DNA of 64,000 nt from Acidimicrobiaceae bacterium (GTDB lineage Bacteria; Actinomycetota; Acidimicrobiia; Acidimicrobiales; Poriferisodalaceae). The first letter of the stretch is position 1. Each line of letters begins with the position of its first letter. Positions 41,575 through 50,755 of the stretch are shown piece by piece. The stretch covers positions 264,171-328,170 of the forward strand of contig PBMG01000001.1 of the NCBI GenBank assembly GCA_002722565.1. The letters are read 5' to 3'. The notes under the pieces are model-generated. The model was not told the origin of the DNA. It ran no database searches and saw only the letters and a program-made list of their open reading frames with translations. Both the position numbers and the translations under genes were made by a program.

Positions 41575-42717
41575 GTGATTTTAACTCAGGATCAAAAGTC
41601 CATTCAGCTCGCTGCTCGCGATTTTGCGAGGAGCCGGATCGCCCCCAATGTGCGCGAGTGGGAACAGAATGGAGGCCCCCCGAAAACGCTCTACAAGGAG
41701 ATGGGAGCAATCGGCCTCATGGGGATGACTGTAGACCCCGCGCATGGCGGATCCGGGTTAGATTTTCTGTCCTACGCAGTTGCGATGGAGGAAATATCGG
41801 CTGTGGATGGAGGCATCAGTAATATGATGTCGGGCAGCAACTCGCCGGTAGCTGCCGGGGTTGACGCCTACGGATCAAAGCAACAAAAGGACATGATTCT
41901 CCCGAAGCTGTGTTCGGGTGAATGGCTGGGCTCCTTCCATCTCACTGAACCTCACACCGGATCGGATGCGTCAGCAATTACCACCAAAGCAGTGCGAGAT
42001 GGTGATGAGTTCATCCTTGACGGACATAAGGCGTTCATTACCGGTGGAGAGTCATCCGATGTTGCGATGATCGTAGCGGTAACTGACCCAGAAGCCGGCA
42101 AGGCCGGACTAAGCGTCTTTATCACTCCAACAGACAATCCGGGGTACCAAGTAATAGGCCGAGAGGCAAAGCTCGGGCATCGAACTAATGACCTATGCCA
42201 GGTCCGCTTTGACGCGATGCGCGTACCTCAGTCTGACCTTCTCGGGGATGAAGGCCGTGGCCTTGCTATAGCGTTAAGCGGTTTGTCTATCGGGCGAATC
42301 GCAGTTGCGGCCCAAGCGGTCGGTGGAGCCCGCCAGGCCCTCCGCTTAGCCAAGGAGTACGCCGAGATTCGAGACACTTTTGGTAAGCCAATCATTGAAC
42401 ATCAGACAATTGCGTTTCTGCTTGCAGAAATGGCCACCAAAGTCGAGGTAGCAAGACAGATGTATCTTCATGCAGCAACCCTCCAAGACACAGGACTGGA
42501 TTCTGCGGCCGCTGCCTCAATGGCCAAGTTGTTCGCATCCGAAGTCGCCGAATGGGTCGCTTCTAAGGCCATCCAGATACATGGAGGAGCCGGCTTTTTA
42601 GAAGATCATCTCGTCGAGAAGATTTATCGAGATGTTCGGGTGTACCAGATTTACGAGGGAACCTCCGAAATCCAAAAGCTCGTTATCTCCAGACACCTCG
42701 ATGCTCTCGAAATGTAA
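41575..42717 (+). CDS. Acyl-CoA dehydrogenase
   Basis: The 380-residue FAD enzyme has the standard acyl-CoA dehydrogenase layout. The N-terminal helical part is followed by GSFHLTEPHTGSDASA (FAD/substrate loop) and a C-terminal QIHGGAGFLEDHLVEKIYRD with YQIYEGTSEIQ. The catalytic Glu is most likely in the YEGT loop at the C terminus. It introduces a double bond into an acyl-CoA and passes electrons to electron-transfer flavoprotein. GTG start has TAACGT upstream and no ribosome site. It precedes the fused oxoprolinase gene by 28 bases. Chain specificity unknown. Confidence 0.9.
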   Translation: MILTQDQKSIQLAARDFARSRIAPNVREWEQNGGPPKTLYKEMGAIGLMGMTVDPAHGGSGLDFLSYAVAMEEISAVDGGISNMMSGSNSPVAAGVDAYGSKQQKDMILPKLCSGEWLGSFHLTEPHTGSDASAITTKAVRDGDEFILDGHKAFITGGESSDVAMIVAVTDPEAGKAGLSVFITPTDNPGYQVIGREAKLGHRTNDLCQVRFDAMRVPQSDLLGDEGRGLAIALSGLSIGRIAVAAQAVGGARQALRLAKEYAEIRDTFGKPIIEHQTIAFLLAEMATKVEVARQMYLHAATLQDTGLDSAAAASMAKLFASEVAEWVASKAIQIHGGAGFLEDHLVEKIYRDVRVYQIYEGTSEIQKLVISRHLDALEM

Positions 42718-42733
42718 CTTCGCAACTCTGTTC

Positions 42734-42739
42734 TAGGCT
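42734..42739 (+). promoter_or_regulatory. Candidate -10 box for leaderless oxoprolinase-type gene
   Basis: TAGGCT ends six bases before the ATG at 42746, the same TANNNT spacing as other starts in this window. The gene may therefore have its own promoter although it follows an acyl-CoA dehydrogenase gene on the same strand. Confidence 0.4.
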
Positions 42740-42745
42740 CTCCAC

Positions 42746-45700
42746 ATGACTTCTATAAGGCTTGCTGCTGACATTGGCGGAACATTCACTGACATAGCCC
42801 TCGAAGCACATGGCGAACTTCACACTGCAAAGGTCCTAACTACACCCCTAGAACCTGCGGTCGCTGTCATTGACGGCATAGAACGGGTTCTGCTCGACGC
42901 CGCCTTATCGCCCCAAGATGTCGACGTATTCGTACACGGCACAACGTTGGCAACCAATGCGCTTATTGAGAGAAGGGGCGCTCGAACCGCGTTGCTCACA
43001 ACCGCTGGCATGCGCGACTCGGTTGAAATAGCCCATGAAAACAGATTTGAGCAATACGACCTCGCAATGGTTCGACCCGAGCCTCTTGTGCCCCGAGACC
43101 TCCGAATCGGAATTCCCGAGCGTTTGGCGTCCAACGGGTCAATTCTGAAGGACCTCGACGGGGAGGCTGTAGCGAGAGCGGTAGAGCAGCTGAGAGCACG
43201 TGATGTGGAGAGCATCGCTATCGGATTTCTACACAGCTACACCAACTCAGACCATGAAGCCCGCGCCGCTGAAATTATCGAAACCCATTGGCCTGAAGTC
43301 TCGGTTTCGCTTTCAAGCGAAGTTTGCCCCGAGATTCGCGAGTACGAACGCTTCTCGACGACGTGCGCCAACGCCTACATCCAGCCGTTATTGACTCGGT
43401 ATCTCACAGACCTTGAGAGTCGAAGAAATTCCCTAGGAATGAGCTGCCCAATGTTGCTGATGCAATCGGGCGGCGGTCTAGGAACCCTTGAGGATGCGTT
43501 GCAGTTTCCGGTCAGGCTTGTGGAAAGTGGCCCTGCCGGAGGGGCGCTCCTCTCAGCTGAAATAGCCAGGAGCTTTGGAATCGAAAAGGCTTTAAGTTTC
43601 GACATGGGAGGCACAACCGCCAAGCTCTGCATAATCAACAACGGCCAACCTCGAACTTCTCGGGAGTTTGAAGTTGGTCGCGAGTACCGATTCTTGGCCG
43701 GCAGCGGCTTACCGCTGCGTCTACCAGTTATTGAAATGGTCGAAATCGGCGCAGGAGGGTCTTCGATAGCGTCACTAGACGAGCTAGGCCGCATCGCCGT
43801 TGGTCCGCGAAGTGCAGGCAGCGAACCAGGGCCAGCCTGCTATGGGCGTGGAGGCGTCGAGCCCACGGTTACCGATGCCGATGTAGCACTAGGCCGGATC
43901 CTTTCGGATGGCTTTGCAACCGGCGACCTAAACTTTTCTCAGGCCGATTCTGTGGCGTCCATTGAAAACAATCTGTTGCGGACCGAAGGTTTTGACGTCG
44001 ATACCGCAGCTTTCGGCATATCAGAAACAGTTGATGAGAACATGGCAAGCGCTGGGCGTGTTCATGCCATTGAACAAGGCTGCGACATTACAGACGGCAC
44101 TTTGATCGCGTTCGGAGGGGCCGCTCCCCTTCATGCCGTCCGAGTGGCCGAAAAGCTGGGCATCACCGACATCGTCATCCCAAGTGGAGCTGGAGTTGGG
44201 TCGGCGATCGGCTTCCTACATGCACCCGCGTCTCATGAGAGTGTGCGCACTCGATACATGAAACTATGCGACCTCGAAGTTGAGGACCTCGCGACGATGC
44301 TGGACGAGATGCTCACAGAAGCAGAACAAATAGTAAGGAGAGCCGCTGGACAGGCTGAATTGACTAAGAGTGCGAAAGCCTTCATGAGATACGAAGGACA
44401 AGGCCACGAAATTACCGTCGAACTCGATCTCTCGGAGATTTTCAGTTCACCCAAACCAGATTCCGCACACCTCCAAAAAATCTTGGATGAAAGCTTCGTC
44501 GACGAGTACCGAAGACTTTACGGCCGCGAGATTACTGGCCTCGGCGTTGAGGCTCTCAGCTGGGTTGCTACGGTTAGTTCTCTCCCGAAAGCCGTTCATC
44601 AGGAGTCGTGGGACGTTGCCACATCTCAACCGGACGACCTTGCGTCAACTCGGACAGTCGACCCCACGACCGGCATTAATACTGACACAGCAGTCGTTCC
44701 TCGCCACCGTCTAAGCGGCCACCGCATCGATGGCCCCGCGCTAATCACAGAAGATCAGACCACCACATTCCTCCCGGAGAACTACAGAGCCTCGTTGACA
44801 GACAGCGGACACCTGCGAATCCACAGATACGAGAAAGAAAGCGGGTCCACAGATAAAGCAACCTCTGAGAGAGTCAAGACCTTACATAGAGACATTATGT
44901 GGAACCGGCTTATCGCAGTGGTGCAAGAACAAGCGACCACCTTGGTGCGGTCAGCGTTTTCGACTTCAACTCGTGAAGCCGGTGACCTCTCTGCTGGTGT
45001 TTTTGACCCACAGGGACGAATGTTGGCTCAATCGATAACCGGAACACCCGGGCACGTAAATTCGATGGCCGCTTCTGTCGGACATTTCTTGGCTGAGTTC
45101 CCTGTTCAGACGATGCGGCCAGGGGACATTTTCCTCACCAACGACCCGTGGAAGGGCACAGGACACCTTTTTGATGTTGTGGTAGTAACACCCGTCTTTG
45201 CTGACAACACTCTTGTAGCGCTCTTCGCCTGCACAAGCCACGTTGTTGATATCGGAGGCGTCGGGTTTAGCGCTACGTCTCGAGAAATTTTTCACGAGGG
45301 ATTGCAGCTGCCAATTATGCGTTTCGCTGTCGAGGAGGTTTTCGACCAGAACGTCGTGCAGATAATCGAGTCGAATGTTCGGGACGGGGTTCAAGTGATG
45401 GGAGACATTTACTCGCTTGCCGCCTGCAACCGGGTCGGGTCAGCACGCTTGCTTGACATGATGCAGGAATACCAGCTCGCGGACCTTGACGACCTCGGAG
45501 AGCACATCATCGAAACTTCGAAAAAAGCAATGCTGGCGGAGATAAGTCAGCTTCCGACAGGTATTTGGCGCTCCGAAATGCGAGTAGATGGCGTCGATGA
45601 ACCTCTCGATATCGTCACAGAACTAGAGATTGAAAGCAACGGAATTCATGTCCGCTTTGACGGGACGAGCCCCGTTCAGCCACACGGGATCAATGTTCCA

Positions 45701-46474
45701 ATGTCCTATACGGATGCCTATACCTCATTTGGGGTGCGCTGCATCATCGGACCGAACATTCCCAACAACGCAGGGTCTCTTGAAGTGATTAAAGTCTCGG
45801 CACCCCTTGGATGCATCCTTAACGCGCCACGACCGGCTGCAGTAAACATTCGACACGTTATGGGTCAGATGCTTCCTGACGCCGTTTATGGGTGCCTGAG
45901 TCAAGTACTTCCTGCCAAAGTCCCAGCAGAAGGGACAAGTTCACTGTGGAATCTGCTGGCAAGTGGCGACTGGGACGACCAACCTGGCAGGCAGTTTATG
46001 ATGATGAGTTTCAACTCCGGCGGCGCCGGTGCCCGACCGGGCCAAGATGGCCTTTCTGCAACCGCGTTTCCTAGCGGCGTGAAGAACATGCCCGTGGAAA
46101 TCAACGAGGTCGTCTCCCCGTTAGTTTTTTGGCAAAAGGAGTTTCGACCGGATTCCGGGGGTGACGGGGAGTTCAGAGGCGGCCTTGGCCAGATAGTGGA
46201 ACTTGGGCACCGAACGGATGGTCAATTTGTCTTCAGCGCCACCTTCGAACGGGTGAAATACCCAGCTAGAGGGCGTCACGGCGGAGATAAGGGCATGAAG
46301 GGCCGGTTGGCCCTCGACGATGGAACCTTCGTGCCCGCAAAGGGCAATACGACAGTGCCAGCAGGTCGCCGACTAAGGATTGAATTTCCCGGTGGTGGTG
46401 GTTTAGGCGACCCGCTAAATCGGCAAGCCGAGGCTAGAGCCAGAGATAAGAGATTAGGGTACGTAACGGAATAG
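42746..46474 (+). CDS. Fused 5-oxoprolinase/hydantoinase (HyuA-HyuB) enzyme
   Basis: This 1242-residue protein combines both halves of ATP-dependent 5-oxoprolinase. The HyuA half (about 1-690) has AADIGGTFTDIAL, HGTTLATNALIERRG, VESGPAGGALLS and FDMGGTTAKL. The HyuB half (about 710-1235) starts near DIMWNRLIAVVQEQATTL, followed by TGTPGHVNSMA, LTNDPWKGTGHL and the C-terminal FPGGGGLGDP. Length matches full eukaryotic-type 5-oxoprolinase, and it likely opens 5-oxoproline or a related lactam. It precedes two CoA-transferases, so the product acid may be activated with CoA. Substrate not certain. Confidence 0.9.
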   Translation: MTSIRLAADIGGTFTDIALEAHGELHTAKVLTTPLEPAVAVIDGIERVLLDAALSPQDVDVFVHGTTLATNALIERRGARTALLTTAGMRDSVEIAHENRFEQYDLAMVRPEPLVPRDLRIGIPERLASNGSILKDLDGEAVARAVEQLRARDVESIAIGFLHSYTNSDHEARAAEIIETHWPEVSVSLSSEVCPEIREYERFSTTCANAYIQPLLTRYLTDLESRRNSLGMSCPMLLMQSGGGLGTLEDALQFPVRLVESGPAGGALLSAEIARSFGIEKALSFDMGGTTAKLCIINNGQPRTSREFEVGREYRFLAGSGLPLRLPVIEMVEIGAGGSSIASLDELGRIAVGPRSAGSEPGPACYGRGGVEPTVTDADVALGRILSDGFATGDLNFSQADSVASIENNLLRTEGFDVDTAAFGISETVDENMASAGRVHAIEQGCDITDGTLIAFGGAAPLHAVRVAEKLGITDIVIPSGAGVGSAIGFLHAPASHESVRTRYMKLCDLEVEDLATMLDEMLTEAEQIVRRAAGQAELTKSAKAFMRYEGQGHEITVELDLSEIFSSPKPDSAHLQKILDESFVDEYRRLYGREITGLGVEALSWVATVSSLPKAVHQESWDVATSQPDDLASTRTVDPTTGINTDTAVVPRHRLSGHRIDGPALITEDQTTTFLPENYRASLTDSGHLRIHRYEKESGSTDKATSERVKTLHRDIMWNRLIAVVQEQATTLVRSAFSTSTREAGDLSAGVFDPQGRMLAQSITGTPGHVNSMAASVGHFLAEFPVQTMRPGDIFLTNDPWKGTGHLFDVVVVTPVFADNTLVALFACTSHVVDIGGVGFSATSREIFHEGLQLPIMRFAVEEVFDQNVVQIIESNVRDGVQVMGDIYSLAACNRVGSARLLDMMQEYQLADLDDLGEHIIETSKKAMLAEISQLPTGIWRSEMRVDGVDEPLDIVTELEIESNGIHVRFDGTSPVQPHGINVPMSYTDAYTSFGVRCIIGPNIPNNAGSLEVIKVSAPLGCILNAPRPAAVNIRHVMGQMLPDAVYGCLSQVLPAKVPAEGTSSLWNLLASGDWDDQPGRQFMMMSFNSGGAGARPGQDGLSATAFPSGVKNMPVEINEVVSPLVFWQKEFRPDSGGDGEFRGGLGQIVELGHRTDGQFVFSATFERVKYPARGRHGGDKGMKGRLALDDGTFVPAKGNTTVPAGRRLRIEFPGGGGLGDPLNRQAEARARDKRLGYVTE

Positions 46475-46490
46475 CTTTGGGGGACGCTAC

Positions 46491-47825
46491 GTGACAGTTA
46501 CCGAAACCGATCTTCCGCTCAATGGAATCCGTGTCTTTGAACTAGGGATAGCTATCGCTTCTCCGTATTGTGGCAAATTGATGGCCCACTTCGGAGCCGA
46601 CGTGTTGAAAGTCGAATCTCAGACAAGCCCAGATGTAGTGCGGATCTTGGGCTCCGCGTGGCTGAAAGACCGTGACGACTTGGCTGCGATCGCCTCCGAT
46701 ACAAGTCCCTACGTTTCAGAGATGAACGCTTCTAAACGGAGTGTTGGTCTGGAACTGAAAACTGCTGAGGGAAAGGCGGCCGCTATGCAGCTCCTAGCTG
46801 AATGTGACGTCTTCCTTGCAAACTTCGGGGCTCGAGCCCTCGTCGATTTAGGATTCGATTATGAGGCAGTAGCAGCTGTCAATCCAGACATCGTTTACGT
46901 CCAGTTGCCTGGATTTGGAAGCAACGAGGACCTGCCGTACTACCCATTTGTTGCGTGGGGTCCTAACCAGGCTCCGCTTGTCGGAATGGATGATTTCACA
47001 GGCCACGCGCAGGACCCACCTGCAGGGATCGCTACGGTTGCTCCTCCTGACTACATGTCCGCCCTACACGCTGCGATTGCGACCATCACAGGACTTGAGC
47101 AGCGTGACGCAACGGGCGAAGGCGTCCATGTGGACATCAGCCAGTTCGAGACAACTCTGGCACTGCTGGGACCCTTTGTTATGGATTACGAGTTAACCGG
47201 TACGGTGCACACCCGAATGGGTAACCGTTCGATGTGGGGCTCCCCCCAAGGTGTCTATCCATGTTCAGGCGACGAACGGTGGATCGCCATCAGCGCGACC
47301 GAAAAGCAGGACTGGGAGGCTCTTCGAGCTGTTCTAGGCTCATGTGTCGACTCCGACTTCGATGACCCTCTGATAAGAGTCTCTGCCCAAGATCGACTCG
47401 ATGAGCAAATCGCCGCATGGACTGCAGGTTTCGAATCCGAAGATCTCGCTGGCCGGCTACAAGCCGCTGGAATCGCTGCACACATTGTCTCCACCAATGA
47501 GGATCTACTGCATGACACTCATGTAACAAGTCGCCAGTGGTATCAGGTAGCTGAATCCACGCGTCTCGGACGCGACGTCTTTACCAACTCACCCGTGAAA
47601 TTGAGTAGGACTAGCGGCCGTTGGACTGGAGCTGGGCCCTCCATGGGGCAACACACTCGAGAGGTACTCTCTGAGGTGGCTGGGATGTCCGCAGGTGCGA
47701 TCGACAATCTAATAGCGGTCGGCGGGGCCTTCGAGCAGATCGATCCAGAGATGACTACCACTCGCCCATGGGAGGATTGGATTCACTTGTTGCTTCCCGG
47801 AACCGAAGACGCCCGAGATCTCTAA
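46491..47825 (+). CDS. Family III CoA-transferase (with catalytic Asp)
   Basis: The 444-residue class III CoA-transferase begins LNGIRVFELGIAIASPYCGK. The catalytic Asp is present as Asp187 in VAPPDYMSAL, 21 residues before the TGEG turn, the spacing seen in the copy at 23205. It transfers CoA between acids. GTG start has GGGGGA six bases upstream. Its stop shares a base with the next CoA-transferase start (TAATG), and that next protein lacks the Asp, so the two may form a heteromeric enzyme. It follows the fused oxoprolinase gene by 16 bases. Confidence 0.85.
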   Translation: MTVTETDLPLNGIRVFELGIAIASPYCGKLMAHFGADVLKVESQTSPDVVRILGSAWLKDRDDLAAIASDTSPYVSEMNASKRSVGLELKTAEGKAAAMQLLAECDVFLANFGARALVDLGFDYEAVAAVNPDIVYVQLPGFGSNEDLPYYPFVAWGPNQAPLVGMDDFTGHAQDPPAGIATVAPPDYMSALHAAIATITGLEQRDATGEGVHVDISQFETTLALLGPFVMDYELTGTVHTRMGNRSMWGSPQGVYPCSGDERWIAISATEKQDWEALRAVLGSCVDSDFDDPLIRVSAQDRLDEQIAAWTAGFESEDLAGRLQAAGIAAHIVSTNEDLLHDTHVTSRQWYQVAESTRLGRDVFTNSPVKLSRTSGRWTGAGPSMGQHTREVLSEVAGMSAGAIDNLIAVGGAFEQIDPEMTTTRPWEDWIHLLLPGTEDARDL

Positions 47826-48952
47826 TGTCTGGCCCTTACAGCGGACTTCGTGTAGTCGACACCACAGGACTTGCGGGCGCGTACGCCACGCGACTCCTCG
47901 CAGGGATGGGCGCAGACGTTATTCGACTTGAACCCCCCGAAGGCTCTCCCCTGCGGCGACTCGGACCATTTGCGGAAGGCATTGAACCCCCCGAGAACAG
48001 TCTGTGGTGGAGTTACTTGGCCATGGGTTCACAGAGTGTCGTCATCGACCCCGAAGACACCGAGTCTTTAACGAAAGTCTTGGCTGAGGCCGACGTGCTC
48101 TTCGAGGACCGACTCCCAAATACTTCGAAGTTGTCGACTCAGGACATCAACCCCAAGACTATAAGGACCCGTATTTTGCCTTTCGGCTTGACCGGTCCCA
48201 AACGAGACTGGCGAAGCTCGAATCTCATTGCTTGGGCGGCCTCCGGAATCCTATATACGACGGGTTTCACCGATCGGGCTCCCGTGGCTCCCGCGGCTCC
48301 TGTTCAGCTCGCATACCACGCATCAGCAGCCTCTGCCCTTGTAGGCACCCTCTTGGCGCTTAGATCTCGACGTTTAACTGGCGTAGCCCAAGAAGTCGAA
48401 ATTTCAATGCAGGAAGCAGCCCTATCTATCGCTCCCGAAACTGGGGTCCCAATGTTCATGGACGATCGCGTACACCGCGAACGCTCCGGCAACAGAAGAG
48501 ATCTTGGGCGGCCCTTCGGTCTCTACCCTTGCCAAGACGGCTTTGTGTCAATAATCGTCCTGATGCCACGACACTGGGTTGCCATGTCTCAATGGGTGGC
48601 AGAGGCTACCGATAACGAGAGCATCGTTGAGGAGGTCTTCGCAGACAACGCTGTTCGAGTCGAGGCCCGCGACTTGATCGACGACTGGGTCGAGGAGCTA
48701 ACGCAACGGCACACACGTTTGGAACTATTTGAGGAAGGGCAGCGCCGAGGAATCCCCATCACTCCGGTCAACACAATCGAGGCCCTCGTCGAAGACCCAC
48801 ATTTACAAGTAGCAGACTTTTGGCAGACCACTTCTCTGCAGGATGACACAGAGGTCAAGATCCCTGGCGCACCTTTCCGAAGCAGCTCCGCATGGTGGTC
48901 GATGACGCCAGCCCCAAGATTGGGCCAACACACCGATCAGTACTTAAGTTAA
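47825..48952 (+). CDS. Family III CoA-transferase-like protein without catalytic Asp
   Basis: The 375-residue protein has the CaiB/BaiF fold: GLRVVDTTGLAGAYATRLLA at the N terminus, FGLTGPKRDW mid-protein and a shared TGVAQEVEIS turn. By spacing from that turn, the residue at the catalytic Asp position is Tyr164 (QLAYHASA). Its start overlaps the upstream CoA-transferase stop by one base. Heteromeric family III enzymes such as benzylsuccinate CoA-transferase BbsEF are known, so a structural or regulatory subunit is plausible. The ATG at 47825 is chosen for the TAATG overlap. It is convergent with the VOC gene. Confidence 0.8.
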   Translation: MSGPYSGLRVVDTTGLAGAYATRLLAGMGADVIRLEPPEGSPLRRLGPFAEGIEPPENSLWWSYLAMGSQSVVIDPEDTESLTKVLAEADVLFEDRLPNTSKLSTQDINPKTIRTRILPFGLTGPKRDWRSSNLIAWAASGILYTTGFTDRAPVAPAAPVQLAYHASAASALVGTLLALRSRRLTGVAQEVEISMQEAALSIAPETGVPMFMDDRVHRERSGNRRDLGRPFGLYPCQDGFVSIIVLMPRHWVAMSQWVAEATDNESIVEEVFADNAVRVEARDLIDDWVEELTQRHTRLELFEEGQRRGIPITPVNTIEALVEDPHLQVADFWQTTSLQDDTEVKIPGAPFRSSSAWWSMTPAPRLGQHTDQYLS

Positions 48953-48956
48953 AGCC

Positions 48957-49760
48957 CTAAACCAGATAGAAGCGCAGCCCCGAAATCTCAATCATGTCTT
49001 CAGCGTGTGGGAGACCAAGGGCTTCCGCGTGCATTAGAAGAGCCACTCGATCGCGAACCTTTAGGTCAATGCCGCCGAGTCCCTCGGGTCTACCATCAAA
49101 GGGCTCTATAAAGCGCACAGGTCCATCCAAAGTCGGAATTTTCGGCACCCCGTGATCCACATAATAATCCTCTTGGAGAACTTGGCCCCATCGTTGCGCC
49201 AGGGCAAGGGGGTCCGAGGTTTGAACTTCCGCTCCATTTATTCGCTCAACCAAGTCGGTGTTGCTGTGTTCCTGCCAGTCCCGCTCAACTGGCCACCAAT
49301 CACCGTCGTCCCTATCTTCATTTTCACACCATCGAAGCTCCACCAGACAGCCAGAAAGATCCTTCGGGTGAATATGAACAGCATCGCTTCCGGCCTCGCT
49401 TATGTCTCCTCCAGCAACCAAACGCACCCCAAGTTCTTGTATGTGGCCGAGTCGAGCTTCGTAATCGGACCTGGCCACCTGAAACAGAAGCATGTATCCG
49501 CCAGGTCCACCACGGCGCTCTATATATCGACCTCCGGCAGAATCGGGCCCAGGCGACAACGGAGATACCAGCTCCAGGAACTGATGACCAATAGGCATGA
49601 CGAAGTTCTTCAATCCGAAAATACTGACACCCGCTTCTCTGGCGGGCCGATGTCCTGGATCGCGGTACGCCACATCCAGACCGAAGAGGTCACGTAAACT
49701 TTGTTCTGTCTCTTCGTAGCTGTCGCCGACCATCGCTACCTGCCGCAGCCGCAGTGTCAT
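48957..49760 (-). CDS. VOC-superfamily (glyoxalase/dioxygenase-like) protein
   Basis: The 267-residue protein has two VOC-type beta-alpha-beta-beta-beta modules. The first runs to about residue 150 (GYMLLFQVARSDYEAR; DAVHIHPKDLSGCLVELRW includes a metal-ligand His and Glu). The second begins near 170 (NGAEVQTSDPLALAQRW). The fold serves glyoxalases, extradiol dioxygenases and epimerases; residues do not fix which. GAGGAG lies five bases before the ATG. It follows the luciferase-like gene by 77 bases on the same strand. Function unknown. Confidence 0.75.
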   Translation of the reverse strand: MTLRLRQVAMVGDSYEETEQSLRDLFGLDVAYRDPGHRPAREAGVSIFGLKNFVMPIGHQFLELVSPLSPGPDSAGGRYIERRGGPGGYMLLFQVARSDYEARLGHIQELGVRLVAGGDISEAGSDAVHIHPKDLSGCLVELRWCENEDRDDGDWWPVERDWQEHSNTDLVERINGAEVQTSDPLALAQRWGQVLQEDYYVDHGVPKIPTLDGPVRFIEPFDGRPEGLGGIDLKVRDRVALLMHAEALGLPHAEDMIEISGLRFYLV

Positions 49761-49837
49761 TCTGACTCCTCGGTCATTGCCGCACCTGGCGCCAATTAGG
49801 CAGAGCTTAGGGCGACGAACACCTTCAATGCGTCGAG

Positions 49838-50725
49838 TTAGTTACGAAGGGGTTTCATGACCTGCTCAATGAACAGATCAGCCTCGTCGGCTGTTTCCGG
49901 GTTGCCGAAATCCAGAACGAAGTGTTCGATTCCGTCGTCGACAAGCTCGCCCAGCAGCGTTCCGAATTCATCAACTTCACCAGGGGTCTGTGGGAGTGCT
50001 CGTTCGATGGTCAACGAAAACTGAACGTCGGCACGAGATCGACCTGCTCGTTCAAGCTCACGCAACATAATGTTTCGCTTCTTAGTCAACGAGTCTCGAT
50101 CGCCTCTCCATACTGTGTTCCAAATATCGGCCTGGCGCGCCGCCAGAGGAATACCAATTTGCTCACCCGATGTGCCAATACAGATAGGCGGAACTTGGTC
50201 AACAACGGGTGGAGCTGCGGCTCCCGCTATCTGAAAGAAATCCCCATCGAAATGTGGGTCTTCCTCAGTCCACATCAAACGGCAAATTTTGATCGCTTCT
50301 TCTAACTCGCGGAAACGGATTTTAGGTGCAGGGAAGTCATATCCATAAGCTAGATACTCAGCTTCGCGCCACCCAGCACCAATACCAAGGATAAATCGAC
50401 CGTCACTTAGAAACTGAAGGGTGCTAGCCATTTTCGCCAATAGCGCCGGGGGGCGGTACCCAACGCCGAGAACATGGTGGCATAAATCTACATTTGGAAA
50501 TTTCGCGGCACACCAAGTCAACGTTGTCCACGCTTCAAGGAAGGGATCTGATTTTTTGTCAAAACCATAGAAGTGGTCGGCGATCCACAGACTGTCGAAA
50601 TCGTTGGTCACCTTTGGCAGGATCTTTTCACATTGATATTGAACGATTGGATGGTAATCACTCCATTGGTTGCCGATAACGGGCGACAACCAACCAAACC
50701 TCAAGCCAGTTGAACTCTTTGCCAC
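49838..50725 (-). CDS. Luciferase-like (probable F420 or FMN) oxidoreductase
   Basis: The 295-residue LLM-class enzyme begins LRFGWLSPVIGNQW and shows FDSLWIADHFYGFD, LSDGRFILGIGAGWREAEY and a PPICIGTSGEQ loop, all characteristic of actinobacterial LLM oxidoreductases, many of which use F420. A GTG start has AAGGG seven bases upstream. It sits between the aminotransferase (30 bases upstream) and VOC genes, in one minus-strand group. The substrate is unknown. Confidence 0.8.
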   Translation of the reverse strand: MAKSSTGLRFGWLSPVIGNQWSDYHPIVQYQCEKILPKVTNDFDSLWIADHFYGFDKKSDPFLEAWTTLTWCAAKFPNVDLCHHVLGVGYRPPALLAKMASTLQFLSDGRFILGIGAGWREAEYLAYGYDFPAPKIRFRELEEAIKICRLMWTEEDPHFDGDFFQIAGAAAPPVVDQVPPICIGTSGEQIGIPLAARQADIWNTVWRGDRDSLTKKRNIMLRELERAGRSRADVQFSLTIERALPQTPGEVDEFGTLLGELVDDGIEHFVLDFGNPETADEADLFIEQVMKPLRN

Positions 50726-50755
50726 TTCAAAGCCCTTCGATCACTAATAAGAAGC

